Position numbers and translations under genes: made by a program. The notes under the pieces were generated by a model. The model was not told the DNA's origin and did not search any database. It worked only from the letters and a program-made list of their open reading frames with translations. Source: Amaranthus tricolor (Eukaryota > Streptophyta > Magnoliopsida > Caryophyllales > Amaranthaceae). Taken from it: 64,000 nucleotides of DNA. Location of the stretch: positions 22,629,305 to 22,693,304 of the forward strand of contig NC_080055.1 in assembly GCF_026212465.1 (NCBI RefSeq), given 5' to 3'. This document shows, piece by piece, positions 1-10,372 of this stretch (positions are counted from its first letter, which is position 1; each line of letters opens with the position of its first letter).

Positions 1-100
1 TGATAGACACTTCATAAAGAGAAATTGGAGAACAAGATCTTAAGTCTGCCTTTGTAAGAATATTAGTTGGCTGATCTTTTGATCTTATAAATGGAACACT
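1..100 (-). pseudogene. Ty1/copia RNase H C-terminal remnant (cut by window edge)
   Basis: Read on the minus strand, about 33 codons stay open and contain SKDQPTNILTKA, which matches the (K/T)DQxADILTKA signature near the C-terminus of copia RNase H. The Ala-Asp of the usual motif is Thr-Asn here. No start is visible and the rest of pol is absent or beyond the window. A 20-base stretch around 20-40 recurs inverted around 102-122, so the fragment is rearranged. This is a transposon relic, not a host gene. Confidence 0.45.
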
Positions 101-440
101 TATGATCTTGTTCTCCAATTTCTCAACTTTATTTCTCCGCAATTAATCTTATCAATACAATGGGGTAAGAGAGGGAAAGTGGTGGCTACCAAGTAGTGGA
201 AACTTTTTTATTTAAGCTTTAATTTCAAAGTATTTGGACAAATGAGTGTCACCCCAAACTATTTGGAAAAATAAGTTTATATGAAAAACAATGTCAAGGG
301 CAGCGTTTTTGTACCCTAATGGGTTGGGAATTGGATTTTGAGTGGAAGGAAAAAACGCTGTCTTATGGAAAACGCTGCCCTTTCCTCAGCCTTAATTTTT
401 TTTGTGTGAAAAAAAATTAATTAGAAAGTATGATTATACA

Positions 441-500
441 AGGGTTTGAACTTTACTTTCTTGGCAATTCAAAGCTTGCACTAACCATTAAGCCAACTTA
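441..500 (-). other. tRNA-like block in left foldback arm
   Basis: On the minus strand the block contains GTTGGCTTAATGGTTAG, like a pol III A box, followed about 35 bases later by AGTTCAAACCC, like a B box. It is the inverted counterpart of 1989-2055. It lacks a foldable acceptor and anticodon stem, so it is not a functional tRNA. It may be tRNA/SINE-derived. Confidence 0.4.
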
Positions 501-744
501 ACATCTGTAAAATTATATTAAATATTAATGTTAATTAATATGAAAATAAGTTTCCAAAATTAAAGTTTCCAAAAGGCAATTAATATCAAACTTTGACTTT
601 TACTTTAAAATCAAGAATAATATTGTTATCATTTAAAAACATTTTAATTTTTCTTTACTTAAATAATATTTCTAATTTGTAGTTGTAATGTTTTTAATTG
701 ATTTTTAATATTCTTTACTTGTAGTAATTAATATACAAAATTAA

Positions 745-1270
745 ACTATAGTGATAGTCGTAATATTTTAATTTTTTAATATTTTAAATTTTTATTTATT
801 GATATTTATATTATTAATATTCTTTAATATTCTTAATTTTAATTCATATTTTTAATACTCGTATTTTTAATATTGTTTAATATTCTTATTTTTTAATATT
901 CTTAATTTTTATGAGCTTAAAGAACATTAATAATATAATCGTAATATTTTAATTTTTTAATATTTTACATTTTTATTTTTTAATATTTATATTATTAATA
1001 TTCTTTAATATTATTAATTTTTAATTCATATTTTTTAATATACTTATTTTTTAATATTGTTTAATATTGTTATTTTTTAATATTCTTAATTTTTATGAGC
1101 TTAAAGAATATTCATAATATAATCGTAATATTTTAATTTTTTAATATTTTAAATTTTTATTTTTTAATATTTATATTATTAATATTCTTTAATATTATTA
1201 ATTTTTAATTCATATTTTTTAATATTCGTATTTTTTAATATTTTTTTATATTCTTTATTTTTAATATTAT
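745..1270. repeat. AT-rich tandem repeat, period about 182 bp, nearly 3 copies
   Basis: The anchor CGTAATATTTTAATTTTTTA occurs at about 759, 940 and 1124, giving spacings of 181 and 184. The intervening sequence, including TTTTTATGAGCTTAAAGAA, also repeats. About 1270-1500 and 1790-1890 look like inverted versions of the same material. This forms the loop of the foldback element. Confidence 0.55.
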
Positions 1271-1502
1271 TAATAATTTAAAAATTAAAAAATTACGAAT
1301 ATTAAAAAAATATGAGCATTAAAATATTACGACTATTAAAAAATATTAAAATAAAAATATTAAAAAAATATGAATATCTTTTTTTTAAAGCAAAAAAATA
1401 AGAATATTAATAATATAAATATTAATAAATATTAAAAGAATATTAATAATATAAATGTTAAAAAATATTAAAAAATAAGAATATTAAAAAAATATTTATA
1501 TA

Positions 1503-1763
1503 CTCTCTGCGTTCTCTAATGCTCTTCCCATTTGGTATATTCCACCTTAAGGAGAGAAAAACTTATTTAATGTTTTTGACACATATTTAGAAGATAAAAT
1601 ATATTCATGTGAGATCTAGTTAGATTTCGTCTTAATGCATACTTTTTTATCATGTATTTTTTATAATTTTTTATTATGTGTATTTAGAGATATTGAGGTT
1701 TAAAATTAGCATTGAAAAACTGTGCAAAAAGTAAATGGAAAGAACAAAAAGAAACGGAGAGAG
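1503..1763. mobile_element. Stowaway-like MITE nested in the foldback loop
   Basis: The ends CTCTCTGCGTT and AACGGAGAGAG are inverted repeats resembling Stowaway termini, and TA dinucleotides flank both sides (1501-1502 and 1764-1765). The length is 261 bp with no coding content. The interior resembles other MITEs in this window, for example 22111-22367 and 24559-24815. Confidence 0.6.
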
Positions 1764-1988
1764 TAATTAATATTCTTTAATGCTCATAAAAATTAAGAAT
1801 ATTAAAAAATATTAAAAAATATAAATTAAATTAAGAATATTAAAGATATAAATATTAAAAAATTAAAAATTAAGAATATTAAAAAATTAAAAGCCAATGT
1901 ATGATATTAATAGACTTTTTGATACTTTCCATCTAGAAACTTAATTCTATATTAAATAACATTAATAGTAAAATAATTTCTATGAAAT

Positions 1989-2055
1989 TAAGTTGGCTTA
2001 GTGGTTAGCATATGTTTTGGATTTCCAAGGGTCCTAGGTTTGAATCCTTGTATAA
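1989..2055 (+). other. tRNA-like block in right foldback arm
   Basis: TTGGCTTAGTGGTTAGCA (A-box-like) is followed by GGTTTGAATCC at 2037-2047 (B-box-like), at tRNA-gene-like spacing. It mirrors 441-500, so the two potential pol III promoters face each other across the loop. I could not draw a cloverleaf, so this is not called as a tRNA gene. Confidence 0.42.
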
Positions 2056-2273
2056 TCAAACTTATTGATTTAATTTTTTTTACAAAAAAAAAAAGAGAAA
2101 ATTAAAGGGGAGGAAAAACGTTGCTCTAAGCAGCGTTTTCCATGAAGCATGACAGCGTTTTCTCTTTGACCCAAAACCCACGGCATTTTTTTCATAAGCT
2201 TATTTTTACAAATAGTTTGGGAGACACCCATTTCCTCAAATACTTTTTAAACAAAGCTTAAATAAAAAAAGTT

Positions 2274-3629
2274 GGGTTTTTTGTTTTATTTTTACTTTTC
2301 AAATATATTTAAATTTCCTTTTTTTTTTGCCAATTCGACATGTGTACAATAGGTAACCGGTAATTCTGGTTCACCCTTAGCAAAGATCCTGTAAATTTTG
2401 GATTATCAATGGTTAATCACTTTTTTGAGGATATTTTTTGAGCTAAGGATTATGTGACTGCATCCGCTTTTATGAGTATGAGTTGTCGTCTTCCTTCCCT
2501 CCACAAATCCCTAATCTTAGTTTCTATGAGCGAAATACATTGAGCATGATGATAAGACGCGTCTCACAATCAAATCGTCTAAGAAAAACTTTTGTTAAAT
2601 AAAAAACTTTTGAAACTTGCATGTTTTATGGCCAAATTGATGAGCTCCGAAACTCAATCATTCTATAATCACTTCTATCATAAAAATACCACAAATTGGT
2701 TTCACGATAAAATCATCTTTATTAGATTAACTCAATATACACTTAATGTCTTTAAGTGATTATTTACAATTTTAAAATGATTAATTAAAAAAATAAGTTA
2801 ACTATACAAACTCGTCTCATGATAAGACGACCTCGTACGAGATCTATTGTACGTCTTATATGAGACCGTTTCACTAGCAGACTGTATTTTTGTGAATAAA
2901 GAATTAGTGTAAATAAATAAGAAATACAAATTCTTGTGTGAGACAGTCCTTTGAGAAAACATCTCTAATTGAACTGGCTCATGAAGAAAAAATGTAGAAT
3001 AAGAGTATGTATTAAGTTTTAATTGGCTGAGCCTAAAAGATGTCTCTTAGAGAGACGGTGTCTTAGAAGACTGGCTGAATAAGAAAAGTACACTCCCTCC
3101 GTCCCATTTAATTTGCAGCATTTTTCAGTGGTTTGTCCCACTTAACTTGCATCATTTCTATTTTTGGGTGATAGCCTACCACTTTCTTTTAATCTCATCC
3201 ATATATTTTAACACTTTTTTAATTTTATCCACACTATTAATCTTTCTCTTTATTTATTACTACATTCTTAAAAACACTCTCTTTCTTTTTGATGCACATC
3301 AAAGAGGACATAGGAAATACAAAATAGGAAAGAAGATCAAAGAAGACAATCAAAAACCAATAAAAATAGAAAGTTAAATAAAGGACAAATTAGGACCCAC
3401 AATAAATCCATCACCCAAGGCCCAAACCTCCACAAAAATGACCGTTACATTCGAACTAAATTCCCACATTTCATATTTCAAATCTCAAAACATTTCAAAT
3501 TCTATTTCCAGTTTTAATCCCATTAAAACACTCTGTCCTTTCCCTGTATTTCCATTCCCTTTCTACTAACCAAATCATTCACCCTTCTTCCAAAAAACCC
3601 TCTTTTTCTTTTTCATCTCCAATTCAAAA
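2274..3629. other. Intergenic: MITE debris upstream of the phosphatase gene
   Basis: About 2541-2880 and 2935-3075 carry GAGAC-type inverted motifs (for example AAGACGCGTCTCAC and TATGAGACCG) of a MITE family that recurs at 11.1, 12.7, 35.3, 36.0 and 46.7 kb. A Stowaway-type terminus CTCCCTCCGTCCCA lies at about 3093 with no clear right end. The last about 100 bases before the ATG are pyrimidine-rich, consistent with a plant 5' leader. No convincing TATA box was seen. An open frame at 3147-3377 has AT-driven composition and no similarity I recognise. Confidence 0.4.
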
Positions 3630-4511
3630 ATGGTGTCAAAAATCACCAGAAGAACCCCAACAAAATCCATCAAAGATTGCCGTAAAAATGGCCGCCGCAA
3701 AAGAACTCCGATCAAATCATCTGCTTCTGTTGTAATCGCCACCATTAACGAATCTTTCTTCACTTGTCGTCGCCGTCTCGTTAAAATTTTCTCTAAAATC
3801 GTCAAAATTGCTACCCCTAAACGAAGCCCTAAAAAGCAAGGATTCAAAAAACTCAAAAAAACCCCAATCAAATCCAATGAATTTCTATTTCATCATCCGA
3901 TCCCTGAATTCAAAATTGCCAAACCCCTGTTCTTCGGCCTTCCACCATTAGAAAACCCAGAAAAAATCACTGTTTTTCTCGATCTTGATGAGACTTTAAT
4001 CCATTCTAGTGCAGACCCACCAGCAAAAACCTTTGATTTTGTTGTTCGCCCAACAATTGATGGAGAAACCATGAATTTTTATGTGTTAAAAAGACCTGGG
4101 GTTGATCAATTTCTTGAGTTTTTATCAAGGAGATTCGAAATTGTTGTGTTTACTGCAGGTTTGAGAGAGTATGCTTCCCTTGTTCTCGATGTTCTGGACA
4201 AAAATAAGGTGATAAATCATCGACTTTATAGGGATTCATGCAGAGAAATGGATGGGAAATATATCAAAGATCTGGCTCAAATGGGGAGAGATTTATGGAA
4301 GGTTGTTCTTGTTGATGATAATCCAAATTCATATGCATATCAACCAGAAAATGCCATTCAAATTAAGCCTTTTGTTGATGATTTAAATGATAATGAACTT
4401 AGCAAGTTGATTCAATTCTTTCAAGCTTCTGAAGGTGTTAAAGATATTAGGGATGCTATTAAGTTGTTTTCTAATGTGACTGTTAATCAACCAAATTTAT
4501 TGGATTATTGA
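3630..4511 (+). CDS. SCP1-like / FCP1-homology small phosphatase, HAD superfamily
   Basis: Single-exon gene encoding 293 residues. It is likely a nuclear Mg-dependent serine phosphatase of the small CTD-phosphatase class, whose animal and yeast members dephosphorylate the RNA polymerase II C-terminal domain. The plant substrate is not known from sequence. The FCP1-homology domain spans about 112-275. The catalytic motif DLDETLIHSS begins at residue 118 (nucleophile Asp118, acid/base Asp120). VVFTAGLREYA at about 172-182 is the motif II region, YIKDL at 211-215 carries the conserved Lys, and LVDDNP at 227-232 is the DD motif. Residues 1-110 are rich in Lys and Arg (for example RKNGRRKRTP) and probably form a nuclear-localising tail. 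The start is the first ATG, in a CAAAAATGG context. The frame is intact and ends in TGA. It resembles intronless Arabidopsis genes of the At5g45700 kind. Confidence 0.9.
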   Translation: MVSKITRRTPTKSIKDCRKNGRRKRTPIKSSASVVIATINESFFTCRRRLVKIFSKIVKIATPKRSPKKQGFKKLKKTPIKSNEFLFHHPIPEFKIAKPLFFGLPPLENPEKITVFLDLDETLIHSSADPPAKTFDFVVRPTIDGETMNFYVLKRPGVDQFLEFLSRRFEIVVFTAGLREYASLVLDVLDKNKVINHRLYRDSCREMDGKYIKDLAQMGRDLWKVVLVDDNPNSYAYQPENAIQIKPFVDDLNDNELSKLIQFFQASEGVKDIRDAIKLFSNVTVNQPNLLDY

Positions 4512-7500
4512 GTTTTTTTTAATAGTAGGTTTCTTTTTCATTTGTTTATGGGCGGGATATATTAACTACGATGATAGTTAGTTTTGCTTGATTTGTTGTA
4601 ATGTTTTCATTTTTGATTTGGTTTTTTAGGATTAATTTCATTGAACATATTTTGTTCAATCATGCAATGATTTTCAACAAGAAATGAAATTTCCCTTATT
4701 TAAGTTTTTGTTGTTTCTTCTTCAAAGGAAAAATGACAAACTTTATGGAGGTCTTGTATAATTTTAAAAAATATTATATTTTTTAAAAAATTTTGTATCT
4801 TTACCACCTATATATATATAGAAGTACTAAGTAATTTTATATTGACACCCCTAAAATTTTGAAGCCGTGTACAGTGGTACATGGTAAACATTCTCATAAT
4901 CTCTTATGTTCTTATTATTGGGTTAGTCTTTGATAGCTTCTACTGTTGGTTTTTTTTTTCTTTTTTCTTTCTGTTTTTGAATGAGTGAAAATTGTATGAC
5001 AGTCTTCTTTTGTTAGGACATTAATGTTTGTTCGTGTTATTTAACACTGCGTCCCCTATATATGAAACATCCATAGTAATTGATTGAGTTCCCAAATACA
5101 AAATTGGCTTATTGAATTGTTTGAAATACTTATTATATTATGGTTATTAACATTATTCATCGTTCAAGTTTATTTTCCTACACATTACCTCTAATGTATA
5201 TGAAAAAAATAATTAAGCGACATCTTGTTTGAATCATTTAATGCGTACTTTCATAATATTAACTTTTTATAATTTTTAGATGTCTATAGTTTAATATATA
5301 ATTAATTAAATAACATACTTCTATTAAATTGTGTAAAAGTCAAATACAACAAATATAACAGAACGAAAAAATATACAGTAAATTATCTGATGGAATATAA
5401 TAATAATATTAGCATAATATTACCTTATCTTAGTATCTTGTGTATCTCTTATTTTAGTATCTTGTATATCTCTTATTTTAGGTATCTCATGAACATTGTA
5501 ACTATTTTGTTACCGTTCTTAGGGTTTTATGTCTCTATATTCAATGATTTACAATGAAATAAAAAATACAAATATCACTTTCATTATCTTTTGTGAAGTT
5601 GCCGATTATATTTGCAACTAAGGATTAATCAATAACAATCTTTGTTATTAGTTATAAAGGCAAAGTTACGTATATCTAACCCATCCGAATCCTACTTATG
5701 CAAGAAACATTTTTATAAGATGCAGCCGTGCAAGTAATGACATGATATTGAATTTAAAAAAAAAATGGTATTGATGCTAAAGTAGTTATGAGTAGGATGT
5801 GCAATAACCAAACCCGGACTAGAGCGGGAATAATCAAGATAAAAAAATGGACTGGTTTTGTTCGTTCTGGTTCAGGTTTAATCCGAATTTTCTTAGGTTC
5901 TGTCTTGTACAGACCAGTTGGATAGTATAAACTTCAGTTTCCAAACGATGTCAACCTAACTTTTAGTTTACGCATTTATAAGTATTTAAAGAAGAATGTC
6001 TTGTTGGACACTTTTAAGTGTTTATATTTCATATGTTTAATCTCTTCTTCTTTCCTTGATCTTTGTTTTATATTATCCTTTGAGTTTCTATTTTGATTCA
6101 TATTTGCATTGTACAAAGTTGTAATTTTATTTCAATTGTAGTCAAGCTCGTAAAACGATAATTTAAGAATATACTCCTAATTTATTACTAATGTCCCATT
6201 AAATTTTTAGACACTATTCATCTCATATTTTTAATTTGTATTTGATTATTAATCTATAAGTTAAACATAATCAAGTAGAATCTTGTTTGATTCGTCTCAA
6301 TGCAAGGATTATTTATATCAACTTTTCATAATTTTTAATTATGCACAATTAGAGATATTAAGGATTGAATAAGTGCATTAGATAGAATGCAAAAGGCAAA
6401 TAAAACATTAGTAGTGAATTGGTGAGGGTATTTTATTATGTTTATAGCAATGCTTTTCTAACTAAGAAAGTTAGAACCAGTTGATCAAGACTAGGTTTTG
6501 AATGAAGATGCTCCTAGTGCTATTGAAGAGTCATTTTTTAATGAACAACCAACAATTAATATAAAATTTTACTAAATGTTTGTGAATAAAATATATGCCT
6601 AATTTTATATGGGTTAAAGTCTACTCACTAGAAAGCCTACTTAGAGCCTCTATATATATACTTCTTATGAGGTAAGTTAGGGGAATGATATTTTCATTAA
6701 GCAAAATTAAACATTATTTCACTAAAAGTACTACATTATATCATAGTAGCTTATACATGGGTATTAACTTGGGCGTCGGAGGCACCGCCCTCGGGGACCA
6801 CCTGGGGTTGTTGGTGTTTATTTTCAGGTATTCAATGGTTTTCTAATCAATTACCATTTTACCACCACATCCACCCGATGGTAACCATTTATTTAATTGT
6901 TTCATGTATTTAACTAGAACACCAAATAACTCTCGAAATAATTAGTTTGTTCAGCTAGCTTAAAATCCAATAAAGGAATCCTATAGATCTACCTGATAAA
7001 TACACCAATTGAAAATACCAAAAGACATCAATGACCAAAACCACTAATAAGTACGAAAGTTTTATTTTGGGATGATATCTCTGACTTCACACACAAGATA
7101 AACAATTAGCGTTTATTGATCCACTACACAATCAAAAATTGCCCTTGTTTGGAACCATACTCAAAATTAGAAAATTAGAGATTTGTAAGTAACTGCGGAG
7201 CAAAAATACACTAATTTTTATAAATTCTATTTATTTTATTTTATGGTATTTTGAAAGTTCAAGACTTTGATTTTAGTAAATTAAATAAAGTAAAAGGAAT
7301 GTAAATTCATATTTAGACCCTTTTACCTGGTGACCAGATGCCATTGGGAACTTTACACTTTACAATTCCCAAAACCTTTCCTGGATGTAAGAACATACAA
7401 ATCATTGCAATCAAACACTACCAACGTTTATCAGTACCCATAATTTAGGTTTTTCAAGTGCTAAAAAAAATTCTCCAAGTATTTAGGTTATAAATTAGGA

Positions 7501-8049
7501 TCACTATTTATTATGTACAATTTGAGATATCTAAAATTTAATACTCTCTCCATCTCTAAGAATTTACAATATTATCAAATAAAACAAATATTAATAAATT
7601 TGTAAAAATCACCAACATGTATGAATAGGATTATAATTGATATAAATGGAAAATAGAAAAGATGAGAAATAAAAATTTTAAAAAATAGTGAAAACACTAA
7701 TTAATAGAAATGTTACGATGTTAAAAGTCAAATAAAAAATAAAATATCACAATCAAAATCAATGTTCATTAACAATTACGTAAAAATCAAATAAGATATA
7801 GGTTTTATTAAATGTCATCACGTTTTTATTATGTCCCCTCCCTTAATATATAAATTGAATTTCCAGTATTGACCTTAACTCATTTCATACGTCTGTCTCT
7901 CTAACTTCTCTTTAGAAGAAATATTAATTAAATTAAAAAAATAAATGTTAATTAAAATAAAAAAATAAATATTAATTAATTTTAAAAATAAATATTAAAT
8001 AAATAAATAAAATAAAATAACAATTAATATTAATAATTCAAAAATATTA
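4512..8049. other. Intergenic, repeat-derived, no gene seen
   Basis: About 5065-5375 and 6180-6410 are diverged copies of the MITE family also seen at 9028 and 9705 (shared ATCTTGTTTGAATC, TTTTTATAATTTTTAGATG and AAAAGTCAAATACAAC). About 5425-5600 has the look of a copia LTR tail: a direct repeat of TAGTATCTTGTGTATCTC, then TCAATGATTTACAATGAAAT. About 6755-6850 has TTAACTTGGGCGTCGGAGGC, typical of the 3' edge of some gypsy LTRs. The rest is AT-rich sequence in which I see nothing. Confidence 0.35.
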
Positions 8050-8690
8050 ATTTAAAAAATTCGAAAAATAGACCTGGTCACACAAAATGTGCGACTGGAC
8101 CTAAGACAAGTCGCACAAAACGTGTGCCTTGACCTAGACCCAGTCGCACGTTTTGCGTGATTGGGTCCATTGACCGTGAACATTGCAACGAACTTTAAAC
8201 ATTTTTCATTTCTCGTTCGATTGTCAGAACTAATATATCTTTTGAAAGCTCTTGAAGTTTTGTTTCTGATGCCAAAAACCTTGCATAAATGCAATTGTCC
8301 TATTAAAAGTTACGGCTAAAAGAGTAAGTTGAAATTTGATACATATTCATGCTTTTTGCCAAAATCTTTTGATAGGAAGATCTTATTAATACAAGGTTTA
8401 TGGATTGAAACTAAACTTCAATAGCTTTCCAACGATATATTATATGGCTAATTCCAACCATGGGGCGAGAAATAAACACCATTTGAGTTTAGCAGCGATT
8501 TTCAGCACATATGTAAATAGTTCCAGACACATGTTTTGTGCAACTAGAGCTAAGTTTTGTGCAACTAGGCCTAGGTCTAATTGCACAAAACGTGCAACTT
8601 GACCTGACCTAGGCGCAATTGCACGTTTTGTGCGACTCAACCTAGGCCCGATAGCGCGTTTTGTGCAACTAGTTTTATGTTCTAATTTTC
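8050..8690. repeat. Repeat block of GTCGCACAAAACGTGC-type inverted motifs
   Basis: A 14-18 base motif around GCACAAAACGTGC, or its inverse GCACGTTTTGTGC, occurs about eight times between about 8080 and 8670. Each copy sits beside a CCTAGGTC or GACCTAGG-like spacer. The block is flanked by AT-rich arms (about 7915-8050 and 8700-8815) that look like imperfect inverted repeats, so the whole may be a foldback element. Short open frames here are by-products of the repeated motif. Confidence 0.5.
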
Positions 8691-9027
8691 ATAGGTTCAT
8701 TTTGCTGTTTTTATTTAATTAATATTTAATTTCAATTTAATTTTATTATTAAATTAGTTTAAGAATAATTTTTTATTTTAAATTAAATATAAAATAATTT
8801 AATTAAAAAATTAACGACACATTTACAAGATAACAGAGAATAAGTGGTAGTGCAGTACTTTCTCCGTTTCAAATTACCTTGCAACGTTTGTTTTTTCACG
8901 TAATATATGCATTAGTTCAATTCTTAATATCTTTAATTATGCTAATTAAAAATTTTAAAAATTTTGATATTAACAGTCATTGTATTGAGAGAAATCAAAC
9001 AAGATGTCACTTGATTATATTTTAACT

Positions 9028-9640
9028 TATACTTCCTTCATTTTGAAATACTCGCTACATAGCAGTTTTTGATATTATTTATCGTTTAAACTTATTTTAT
9101 TTATTGCGGCTAATGTGCACTAGTGGAAAAAATTGTATTTGCTGCTCATTATTTGCTGCAGTTTTTTCATATTCGCAGCAATAAAGAGGAGAATGAATAA
9201 GGAAAAAAAAAACCTTTAATTGCTGCAGTTAACCAATGGACCGCAGCAAATATTATTAAAAACACATTAATTGCTCCGGTTAAGGCCAAACCGCAGCAAA
9301 TAGCTCTTCATTATTCCCTTAATTGCTGCGGTTTTGAACCGCAGCATTTAAAGTAGGACATTTGCTGCTATCACTATTGCTGGGAGCCAAAACCGCAGCA
9401 AATAATGGCAAAAAAACCGCAGCAAACGAGGTTTTTTCCACTAGTGGTGTGAGAGAAAAAATAGTCATGTGATATCTTATTTAAATCATCTAATTGCATA
9501 CTTTCATGATATTAAGTTTTTATAATTTTTAGATGTATATAGTTCAATATATAAATGATCAAAATAACATTGAATTACGTAAAAAGTCAAATGTAACAAG
9601 TATAGTGAAAAAGAGAAATTATAAAAAAATTAATTGCAAA
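9028..9640 (+). mobile_element. MITE copy split by a CACTA MITE
   Basis: The left part (about 9028-9117) begins TACTTCCTTCATTTTGAAAT and includes ATTTATCGTTTAAACTTATT. The right part (about 9447-9640) continues with GAGAGAAAAAATAGTC and ATATCTTATTTAAATCATC. Joined, the two match the uninterrupted relative at 9705-9960. The termini resemble the CTTCCTTC/GAAGGGAG-like ends of Stowaway-type MITEs, but exact ends and TSD are unclear. Confidence 0.5.
9118..9446. mobile_element. Non-autonomous CACTA MITE, 329 bp
   Basis: It starts CACTAGTGGAAAAAATT and ends GAGGTTTTTTCCACTAGTG, as CACTA-superfamily termini should. It is flanked by a 3-bp target-site duplication GTG (9115-9117 and 9447-9449). Subterminal sequence repeats TTGCTGC/CCGCAGCAAAT units about ten times in both orientations, the usual layout of CACTA transposase-binding regions. 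It has no coding capacity. The same 19-base right end appears at 16907-16925 and 52913-52931. Confidence 0.85.
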
Positions 9641-9704
9641 TTAAAAATGATAAGTAAATAATGCAAATATTGCTAATGTTACAAGTAATTTGGAACAAAG
9701 AAAG

Positions 9705-9960
9705 TAGTACTTCTTCCGCTCTGAAATACTCGCTAAATAACGAATTTTAACACTATTTATCGTTTAAGCTTATTTTATACATTGCGGATATAATGTGTTA
9801 AAAAAATATAGGCAAGTGGAATCTTGTTTGCATGTCTAATCGAATATTTTCATAATATTATGTTTTTATAATTGTTAAATGGTATAATTCAATATATAAA
9901 TAATCGAAATAACACATTAGATCGGGTAAAAAGTCAAATGTAATAAGTATAAAAAAAGGA
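9705..9960 (+). mobile_element. MITE, uninterrupted relative of 9028-9640
   Basis: It shares TGAAATACTCGCTA, ATTTATCGTTTAAGCTTATT, TTGCGG, TTTTTATAATTGTTA and AAAAAGTCAAATGTAA with the neighbouring split copy, but has ATGTGTTAAAAAAATA where that copy carries the CACTA insertion. Ends are approximate. Confidence 0.5.
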
Positions 9961-10372
9961 ACAAATATATGACACCAACCAATAGGAATCAGTCACAGAG
10001 CATGTTACTCACGCAAACGGCTAAAATGAGATCACATATATAATTTACAGTCCTCAGCTTTTTGACTAGACTGTTACATCACTCCCTTCTCTCTACTCAT
10101 CACTCATCATATCATACTCCTGAAAAAGCACCACCTTATCACACTATTCTACCACCACTACTCACTTTACTTACCCTAACACAAAATACGTAAACAAATC
10201 CTCATGTCTGAATCTCACCCTCTATACACATTACACAACTTCTTACACCTTTTTTTCCCAATTAATCAAAAATAAGTACAAAAAATTGCCTTTTTTTTTA
10301 AATTTCTACATGTAATTAATTTATGTTATTATTTTATTAAAATTAAAGATATAAAAGTATTATAATTTATAA
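9961..10372. other. 3' flank of the receptor kinase gene
   Basis: No gene seen. It is composed of C-rich/A-rich sequence on the plus strand (about 10080-10250) and poly-A/T tracts, and presumably contains the 3' UTR and polyadenylation region of the minus-strand kinase gene that ends at 10373. No single poly(A) signal can be chosen. Confidence 0.35.

Larger units (their letters stand above)
201..2273. mobile_element. Large foldback (long inverted repeat) element, about 2.1 kb
   Basis: The left arm starts AACTTTTTTATTTAAGCTTT and the right arm ends with its inverse (AAAGCTTAAATAAAAAAAGTT). The arms run inwards for about 350 bases each as imperfect inverted copies. Shared blocks include the CCCAAACTATTTG stretch, the AAACGCTG/CAGCGTTTT blocks and a tRNA-like block. 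The middle, about 560-1930, is extremely AT-rich and holds tandem repeats and a nested Stowaway-like MITE. No transposase is seen, so it is non-autonomous. I found no convincing target-site duplication, so a Mutator-like origin is only a guess. Confidence 0.55.

Noticed and set aside
1989..2055. Functional tRNA gene
   Set aside because: Only A-box-like and B-box-like motifs are present. No acceptor stem or anticodon loop could be drawn, and a mirrored copy sits in the other foldback arm.
3575..3877. Minus-strand open frame opposite the phosphatase start
   Set aside because: It overlaps the plus-strand gene, whose catalytic motifs and intact frame are clear. The antisense product resembles nothing.
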